Source: CAZWBR01 sp964404205 (GTDB lineage: Bacteria > Bacteroidota > Bacteroidia > Bacteroidales > Prolixibacteraceae). From it: a DNA stretch of 21,378 nt. The DNA is taken from NCBI GenBank assembly GCA_964404205.1, contig CAYOJD010000051.1, positions 1 through 21,378 of the forward strand, in the 5' to 3' direction. Made by a program: the position numbers and the translations under genes. Of this stretch, positions 7,328 to 14,700 are shown piece by piece. Positions within the stretch are counted from its first letter, which is position 1. Every line of letters begins with the position of its first letter. Under the pieces are notes generated by a model, which ran no database searches, was not told the origin of the DNA, and worked only from the letters and a program-made list of their open reading frames with translations.

Positions 7328-10066
7328 CTATTTCAGTTGATATGACAAAAGATATTTACCTGAGCCAATTTCAACTTTCGTATTTTCCGTATCGCGGAAT
7401 GCTTTAACGTTTTTAGCGCCCGAGACAGGCAAACCGTTTACCATTAGCGATTCGAAAGCAGCAATAGGGAGAATTACCGATGCGGTGGTATTGGCAGGAA
7501 CGGTTACCTCGTAATTGAATTGGCTCTGGTCTATTTTCCAAGAGGATGTGATTAACCCATAGAGGCTTTTAAATTCGGCCGATGCGTGGGTCAAATTTCC
7601 TCCCGGATGCGGATGGAAAATAATATGTTTGTAACCCGGCTTTTGCACATCGAGGTCGAGGCCTGCAACATAATGGTAGAGCCACTCACCTATTGCACCG
7701 TAGGCATAATGGTTGAAGCTGTTCATTCCTACATCCTGAAAAGAGCCATCAGGTTTTTGACCGTCCCATCGTTCCCATATGGTGGTTGCTCCCTGCGTCA
7801 CCGGATAGAGCCACGACGGATATTCCTTTCGGTTCAGCAACATAAAGGCCAAATCGGCATGACCGGTTTCTGCCAATGTTTTACATAGCAATGGAGTTCC
7901 CACAAAACCGGTAGTCAAATGCCCAAATGATTTGACGTCGTTGGCCAGAAATCCGGTAGCAGCTGCTTTCAGTGACTCGGGATGCAGTGCGAAAGCCAAA
8001 GCCATAGATTAGTCTGTGTCGTTATGCGAGACCAAACTCCCGCTTGCAGTTACAAATTCCTTAATAAAAGCCTCTTTCACTTTATCAGACAAAGCGGCAT
8101 ACGATTTTGCATCCTGCTCATTACCAATAATTCCAGCAATTTTCGATACCAGCATTGATGAATACCTGAAATAGGCAGTTGCAATCAAATCCTTTTCAGT
8201 TGTAGCCCCGGTATAATCCGATCGGTTTGACGCAAAAGCCAACCAGTCGCCAAAATGAAAGTCGCCTGACCAGATTAAATCGTCGCCGGCCCGCTGGCGC
8301 ATGTATTCAATCCATAACTTCATGCTGGCATACTGTTGTTCGAGAATGCGCTTGTCGCCATAAACCCGGTAAACGGTCCACGGAACAATAACAGCTACAT
8401 CGGCCCAGGCAGTCGATGCGCCTGCCCCATTCAACACATCGGGAATCACATAAGGTACGCTTCCGTTGGCAGCCTGGTCGAGGCTTAAATCTTTCATCCA
8501 TTTGGTGTAGAAGGCGGCCACATCGAAATTAAATGCAGCCGTCATACTGAAAACCTGAGCGTCACCTGTCCAACCGAGACGTTCATCGCGCTGCGGACAG
8601 TCGGTGGGTACATCGAGGAAATTACCCTTTTGTCCCCACTGAATATTGTGTTGCAACTGGTTTATCAATTCGTTGGAACAACTGAAAGTGCCCGTCGGGG
8701 CCATTTCGGAATGGATAACCACCCCGATAACCTGCTCAGCTGCAATCTGCTCCACACCTTCCACCATTACATACCTGAACCCATGAAAAGTAAACCGGGG
8801 CTGATAAACCTCTTCGCCCCCGCCTTTCAAGGTATAAATATCGGTGGCTTTCGCGGCGCGAAGATTATCGATATAGAAATTACCAGCCTTGTCAAGTACT
8901 TCTGCGTATTTCAATGTCACTTTATCGCCGGCTTTGCCCGAGAGTTTTATCTTCACCCATCCAACCAAATTTTGTCCCATGTCGAGGACCAATTCGTTTT
9001 TAGGTGTCCTGAAAACTTTCACCGGTTTGATTTCTTCAATCGCTTTAACCGGATCGCCCTGAGGGGCAACAATATTTTCTTTTGGATATTGGTAAGTTGC
9101 AACACTCACCCATTTGGCATCGTCGAAACCGGGTTTGCACCAGTCGCCCATTTCAAGACGGGCATCATAAATTTCGCCATTATAAATATCCGACTCAAGA
9201 ATGGGGCCAGTGGCGGTTTTCCAATCGCTTCCGGAAGCAACCACGGATTCTGTTCCATCGGTATAAACAATCCTCAACTGAGCCAACAATGCCGATTTCG
9301 TTCCATAATAGCTACGTTGACCACTAAACCCGATAAAACCACGATACCAGCCATCGCCCACAATGGCACCAATCGTATTACTGGCCCCGACAAGCGAGGT
9401 TACATCGTATGTCTGATATTGAACCCTTTTTTTATAGCTGGTCCAGCCGGGTGTGAAAAGCTCGTCGCCCACGCGTTTACCATTGATATAAGCCTCGTAG
9501 AGTCCCAATGATGTGATATACAAACGGGCTGATTGAATTGGCTTAGCAGTGGCAAACTCTTTTCGAAAGAAATGAGCTGGTTGTGCTGCTGCATTATCCT
9601 TCTCCGACGGGCTTGTAATCCACGATGCGCTCCATTGCGATGGCTGAAGCATACCCATCTCCCAAAAAGCGGGGGCGCTCCAATCAGATGGCTTGCCGTC
9701 GTTATCCCAAACCCGTACCTGCCAGAAATAACGTTGCATCGGTTGCAACCCTGCACCAGTATATTCGACATTAACCGATTGATCAGAAGCCACCTTGCCG
9801 CTGCTCCATATCAAATTCTTAGTGTTCTTTAAACCGGCTTCGCTGCTACTCACTTTTATTTCGAAAGCCGACTGAAGATAGCCTGACCGATCAGTAACAA
9901 TCTGCCAGCTAAGTCTTGGTGAGGTTACATCGATTCCAATTGGGTTAAGATGATACTCACATTTCAATTGCACCGGGATAGTTTTGGCAAACAGCAAGTT
10001 GCCGGAAGATGTCATCGCCAGAAACATGACGAAGAGCCGCACAAAATAGTTGATTTGTTTTTGCAT
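7328..10066 (-). pseudogene. GH78 alpha-L-rhamnosidase interrupted by an in-frame TAA
   Basis: The frame of 912 codons encodes an exported family GH78 enzyme that would release terminal L-rhamnose from plant or microbial polysaccharides. Visible in order: Sec signal (1-28, ending NLLFAKT), an Ig-like N-domain (about 30-137), Bac_rhamnosid_N (about 165-335), a beta-sandwich domain (about 345-450), an (alpha/alpha)6 catalytic barrel, and a C-terminal beta-sandwich. The barrel carries CPQRDERLGWTGD (general acid expected at E495) and ATTIWERWDG (general base expected at E765). A TAA at 8009-8011 (codon 686) lies between them, in the same frame on both sides: SHNDTD, stop, SMALAFALHP. It is a nonsense codon, not a frameshift. 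As read, the first product lacks the general base, so it should be inactive. A sequencing error, a true pseudogene or read-through all remain possible. Confidence 0.88.
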
Positions 10067-10098
10067 GTTTAATTGGTTTTATGTTGGTTCTGAAACTT

Positions 10099-10129
10099 TA
10101 AAAATAGAAGCCTTTTTATTGCTCACAAC
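10099..10129 (-). promoter_or_regulatory. Putative promoter of the rhamnosidase gene
   Basis: On the minus strand GTTG (10126-10129) is followed after exactly 19 nt by TATTTTTA (10099-10106), which fits the Bacteroidota -33/-7 pattern with one mismatch in each element. Transcription would begin near 10092, giving a leader of about 26 nt. The -7 block and the leader block TTCAGAACCAACA recur upstream of the permease gene. Confidence 0.45.
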
Positions 10130-10139
10130 GGATTTAGTG

Positions 10140-10154
10140 GTAAAAACCTTTTAC
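10140..10154. promoter_or_regulatory. Inverted repeat upstream of rhamnosidase promoter
   Basis: GTAAAA-ACC-TTTTAC is a perfect 6-bp-arm palindrome with a 3-nt centre, ending 11 nt upstream of the proposed -33 element. It could be an activator or repressor site for the rhamnosidase. It is too AT-rich and has too little T-run after it to be a convincing terminator for the permease, whose stop codon is 25 nt away. Confidence 0.3.
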
Positions 10155-10178
10155 TTTTTGACATTTTAACCTGTAGGC

Positions 10179-11540
10179 TTATCTAAAGAAGAGCCCGGCC
10201 AGTAGGGTCAAACCCAATCCGGACAAAGCAATTATCGATTCCATGACCGTCCACGAGCGAAGAATCTGCTTCTCATTCAAAGCAAAATATTTACCGACCA
10301 GCCAAAAGCCACTGTCGTTAACATGCGACAGCAGGGTTGCCCCGGAAGCAATGGCCAATACTATCAATGCTTTATACGGTTCAGTCAAATCCATCGACGG
10401 CAGAATGGGCGAAATAATACCGGCAGCAGTTATCATCGCAACCGTTGCAGAACCTTGTGTCACCCTTACAATTGCCGACAGTAGCCAGGCCAGCAAAATC
10501 GGTGAAAAAGAAGAGCTGGCTATCGACTCGGCCATCATCTTTCCTATACCACTATCGACCAAAATCTGCTTCAATACGCCACCTGCACCCGTAATCAAAA
10601 TAATAATCCCGGCAGGGCCAAGTGCTTTTGTACTCAGGTCGAGAATCTCCTCCCGGGCTAAACCACGGCGTATTCCCAGTACATAAATTGCAACGACAGT
10701 GGCAATAATCAATGCCGAAAATGGGTGCCCCAGAAATTCGGTAATATCAGTCAGTCCCGACTTGGCTATTATCTCAGAACTGATCAGCACAGAGGTCAGC
10801 GTGTTCAGTAAAATCAGAAAAAGCGGAATTCCAATAATTGCAATCACCAATCCAAAAGAAGGCAATCCGGTGTCTTTGACCTCTTCAAAACTTTTCTTTG
10901 CAAAATCATCAGGTGGCCTGACATCAATTTTAGTGGAGATGTACTTCCCAAAAACAGGACCGGCTATCACGGCTATTGGAAATCCGAGTAAAATGCCAAA
11001 AAGAATAACCCAACCCAACTGCACTCCAATGATATCGGCCACAGCAACAGGACCAGGCGTGGGAGGAACAAAACTGTGTGTAACGGCCAATCCGGCAAGT
11101 AGCGGAATTCCATAATAGAGGGTCGATCGTCCCGTATCGCGGGCCAGCGCATAGACCAATGGAACCAGAATAATAAAACCGACATCAAAAAAAACAGGTA
11201 TTGCAATAACGAAACCGGTAATCATCATGGCCCACGAAGCCTTTTCCTTTCCAAACCGACTGACAAGGTTTTTGGCCAAAGACTCTGCCCCACCGCTACT
11301 TTCAAGCATTTGACCAAATATTGCTCCCAATCCAACTACAGTAGCCACAAAACCCAGTGTGCTGCCCATTCCATTCTGGATACTGGTCAGAATCGATTTT
11401 AAAGGCATCCCCAACAATATGCCAACATAAATCGAAATCATCAACAGCGAAATAAAGGCACTGATTTTCAATCGCAAAACCATCAGCAATAAAATTGCGA
11501 CTGCTGAAACAACCGTAAAAATCATGTAGAGGTCAGTCAT
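10179..11540 (-). CDS. GntP-family gluconate/sugar-acid:H+ symporter
   Basis: A 453-residue inner-membrane protein with about 12-14 hydrophobic helices throughout and no signal peptide. Family marks include GMGSTLGFVATVVGLGAIFG near the N-terminus, IPVFFDVGFIILVPLVYALA, the loop THSFVPPTPGPVAVADIIG, GAGGVLKQILVDSGIG, and the C-terminal LLSHVNDSGFWLVGKYF; these are typical of GntP/GntT/DsdX transporters. The family carries gluconate, related aldonates or D-serine by proton symport; the exact substrate is not deducible. It lies upstream of the rhamnosidase on the same strand (112 nt apart), with its own promoter-like elements and a shared leader sequence, so it may take up a sugar acid released together with rhamnose from the same glycan. 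Confidence 0.93.
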   Translation of the reverse strand: MTDLYMIFTVVSAVAILLLMVLRLKISAFISLLMISIYVGILLGMPLKSILTSIQNGMGSTLGFVATVVGLGAIFGQMLESSGGAESLAKNLVSRFGKEKASWAMMITGFVIAIPVFFDVGFIILVPLVYALARDTGRSTLYYGIPLLAGLAVTHSFVPPTPGPVAVADIIGVQLGWVILFGILLGFPIAVIAGPVFGKYISTKIDVRPPDDFAKKSFEEVKDTGLPSFGLVIAIIGIPLFLILLNTLTSVLISSEIIAKSGLTDITEFLGHPFSALIIATVVAIYVLGIRRGLAREEILDLSTKALGPAGIIILITGAGGVLKQILVDSGIGKMMAESIASSSFSPILLAWLLSAIVRVTQGSATVAMITAAGIISPILPSMDLTEPYKALIVLAIASGATLLSHVNDSGFWLVGKYFALNEKQILRSWTVMESIIALSGLGLTLLAGLFFR

Positions 11541-11589
11541 CTGTCAATCATTTGTTTGGTTTCTGAACATCAACAACCGTTGAGCACTC

Positions 11590-11621
11590 TAAAAATAGTT
11601 TTTTATTTTAATGTAACATAA
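11590..11621 (-). promoter_or_regulatory. Putative promoter of the GntP permease gene
   Basis: TATTTTTA (minus strand, 11590-11597) matches the -7 element proposed for the rhamnosidase and is embedded in the same longer string CTATTTTTARAG. The -33 region 19 nt upstream reads TTATG, a weak match. The leader would be about 43 nt. The -33 region overlaps the palindrome at 11619-11637. Confidence 0.4.
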
Positions 11622-11637
11622 CTTATCAGATAAGTTA
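11619..11637. promoter_or_regulatory. Perfect 19-bp palindrome, putative operator
   Basis: TAACTTATCAGATAAGTTA is a perfect palindrome with 9-bp arms and a single central base. Its inner 17 bp have the same layout as FadR-type GntR-family operators (AACTGGTCnGACCAGTT), sharing AACT..TCnGA..AGTT. It overlaps the proposed -33 region of the permease, where a repressor would act; no regulator gene of that family is in the window. It is also 162 nt upstream of the divergent giant gene. Confidence 0.5.
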
Positions 11638-11739
11638 CCCCCATTCAGCGTAATTAACAATTGAGCGCAAAAAAAGAGGTATTTATCAACAAATCAACAG
11701 GAACACAGATAAAAAAAGGGCATCAACCAACGAAAGTTT

Positions 11740-11747
11740 TAACTTCG
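11740..11747 (+). promoter_or_regulatory. Possible -7 element of the giant adhesin gene
   Basis: TAACTTCG matches TAnnTTTG at seven of eight positions, 52 nt before the start codon. No -33 element is visible. It sits inside an inverted repeat GTTTTA-N7-TAAAAC (11737-11755). Tentative. Confidence 0.2.
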
Positions 11748-11798
11748 CTAAAACAATTATTGCAATAGTTCCACAACCAAAATCCGGATACAACGACC

Positions 11799-14700
11799 AT
11801 GAAAACCAATATCGAACTCCGCGTTATCAGCAACTTCGGCAAAGCTGAGAATGCTGATAATAAAATGGTTGATGACAGAAACCACAACAACCCTGCTACT
11901 CAAAACAAAAAAAACAATAATGCCAAACGCTTGTTACTGTTGATGCTGATGCTCTTACCTGCTTTCGCATTTGCCCAATATGCCATTAACGGATCAGGAT
12001 ATTACAAAAACCAAATTTTCTGGCTTCCCTGGAATGATGGCAAACTGGCCGAATTGAACAAAATAAACGGTTCGATAATTTGGACAAGCAACGACGGATT
12101 GCCACAAGGGGTAGAACTGACCATGACAGTTACAGCAATGAACGGTGCCGCATCGGTTTACACTTCGGGCACCGATGCCAACGACACATTCGACGACCTT
12201 TTTAACGGGCTCAGCAACAATGCAGTAAGTACACCTCCAAATGCGTTGCTGTCGCGCGAGGTCACAGTTCAACTTACCGTTAACGGTGCTTCCGTATCTC
12301 CGCGAATGGTTTTTGCCGATGCAGGCAACAGCACGGCAGATGAATACTTGAAAATCACCCGGCAGGGAACAGATGGCTGGTATTTTCTCGAAGGCTGGGA
12401 CAGAACCAACTCATCGGGATCAGATTATACAGTTAATATCTCGGGGACAGATAGAAATATCGCTATTACCCAACTTACAGGCACTGACAATGCTTCGCCG
12501 GTAGGAACCTATCTGCTGATGGCACCGGCGCTCTCAGCCTTTTCACTTGAGATGAACGGTAAGCCTGCGACTGCTGTTTCAATGGGACTCTTTCTCCCGA
12601 TTGATTATTCTGATGTTACAGGATTTGCTTCGGCTGCACACCTTATCGAAAGAATCGCCACTACTTCGTCGCTCTCTGCGGGGACTTTCGGCACCGGAGC
12701 AACCAACGACGGACAGATTTTTCCAGACCAAAACCCTGGGAGCTATTGGCCAATTACAAAAGTTGAAGAACGTATAAGACTGGGATTTACTGTCGATGCA
12801 GACCCGTCGTACACACCTAACGATCAGGCCAGTGGCGATGACTTGCAGGGAACTGACGACGAGGAATCGATACCTGTTGTCGACGATATTATTATCGATA
12901 ATGTAGGAAATTATTCATTGACTTGCTTTTCATACAACAATTCCGGCACCAACGCAAACCTGCTGGCTTGGATTGATTTCAACCAAAACGGACTTTTTGA
13001 AGACAATGAAGCGGTCAACAATGGGTTGGCTTACACCATTCCAAGCAGCGCGGTACCAAGCATCACCTCATTGGTTTGGGATTTGAGCCAATACGACTGT
13101 GCAGCGGGAACCATCAAAGCCGGGCGAAGTTACCTTCGTGTCAGACTTACGACCAACAGCCTTCTCGATTCGAGATCGGATTTGGATGGACGGAGCCTGA
13201 ATATAGCCTTAAACGGAGAAGTTGAGGATCATTTAATCAATATTACCGGTTACGATTACGGCGATTTGCCCGTATCATTCGGTTCGCCAAGCGCATTAGT
13301 CAATACCGATGCCGACAAAGACGGCACACCCGACAACGCAGGTAGCATCTGGCTGGGCAATTCAGTCAGCTATTCTGAATGTTCGCCGCTCTACTCGACT
13401 GATGCCAATGGCGATAGCGGTGATGACGGATTAATGGTCCCGGATGAACTAATTGCAGGGCAACCGGCTGACTGGATCATCAATATCAATTCGCAGGCAT
13501 CTGTTTTTAATGCCCAATGGGGAATTTGGTTCGATTGGGATGGGAATGGTTCTTTTACCGATGCCTCGGATGGCTTTTACAGCGGAGCCTCTAACGTTTC
13601 AACGCTGACACCTGTTGTTCTGAATGTTACTCCACCATCAACCGCGGTTTCAACTTTTGGTGTACGCGTGATGGTGCGCCCTGAAGCCCAGGGAGCTTTC
13701 GCAAAAGCAAACTTCGATGCCGACATTACCAATGGTGAGATTGAAGATTCGTATGTCGAATTTCCGCTGAAAGCCTACATTATCGACCAGAAAAATGTAC
13801 CCTGTTTTGGCGGGAATACCGGTGAAGTGACGATTGAAGCTACCGGGGGGACACCCCCTTATGAGTTCAGTTTTAACAATGAAAGTAATTATTCTTCAAC
13901 TGTGGTATTTTCAAATTTGACAGCAGGCAATTACACGGTTTATGTTAGGGATGCTGCGGGCGATAAGGTTACTGTTCCGGTAAATATCACACAAACCCTC
14001 AACGCCGTTGTAGCAACAGTCGATACCAAAACTGACGTTTTATGTGTTGGTGCAACAACCGGCAATGCCAATGTCACCGCATCAGGAGGAACTCCTCCGT
14101 ACCGTTTCTTTTTTAATGGTGAAACGATTGCAAGAGTTGATGGCAATTTTGTCAACCTTTCTGCCGGCAGTTACCCCGTAATCGTCCGCGATGCTAACGA
14201 CTGCGAAACTACGGCAACAATTACTATTACAGAACCGGCGCAAGCTCTTCAGGCTTCCATTCAAACTAAAACTGATGCAGGCTGTTTCGGCAGTGCAACC
14301 GGCTCGTTCACCATTAGTGCAACGGGAGGAATCGAACCCTACAACTATAGTATTGACGGTGGAACAACATTTCAGGTTACCAATATTTTTTCGAACCTGG
14401 AGGCTAAAGCCTATCCAATCCAGGTCAAAGATGCCAATAACTGTACTGTTGATCTGACAGCCTCAATTGATCAGCCACTTCAGCTAATAGCCTCTTTGAC
14501 AACAAAACAAGATGTAAAATGTACAGGGACTAATAGCGGTTCGTTAACTGTTTCGCCCACTGGAGGAACTCCTCCATACCGTTTCACTATCGATAACTGG
14601 GCGACAGAAAACAATACCGGTACATTCAATAATTTGGTGGCCGGAAATTACACGATTGGGGTTAAAGATGCCAAAAACTGTGAAACAACCGTAACCGCAA

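Noticed and set aside
7328..8005. Separate 225-residue gene downstream of the rhamnosidase
   Set aside because: It is the same reading frame continuing after one TAA and encodes the C-terminal part of the GH78 catalytic barrel, with no start context of its own.
13845..13858. G6/C5 tract in the giant gene as a phase-variation switch
   Set aside because: The tract is short and arises from GGTPPY codons; the frame is intact and similar palindromes recur in other repeats.
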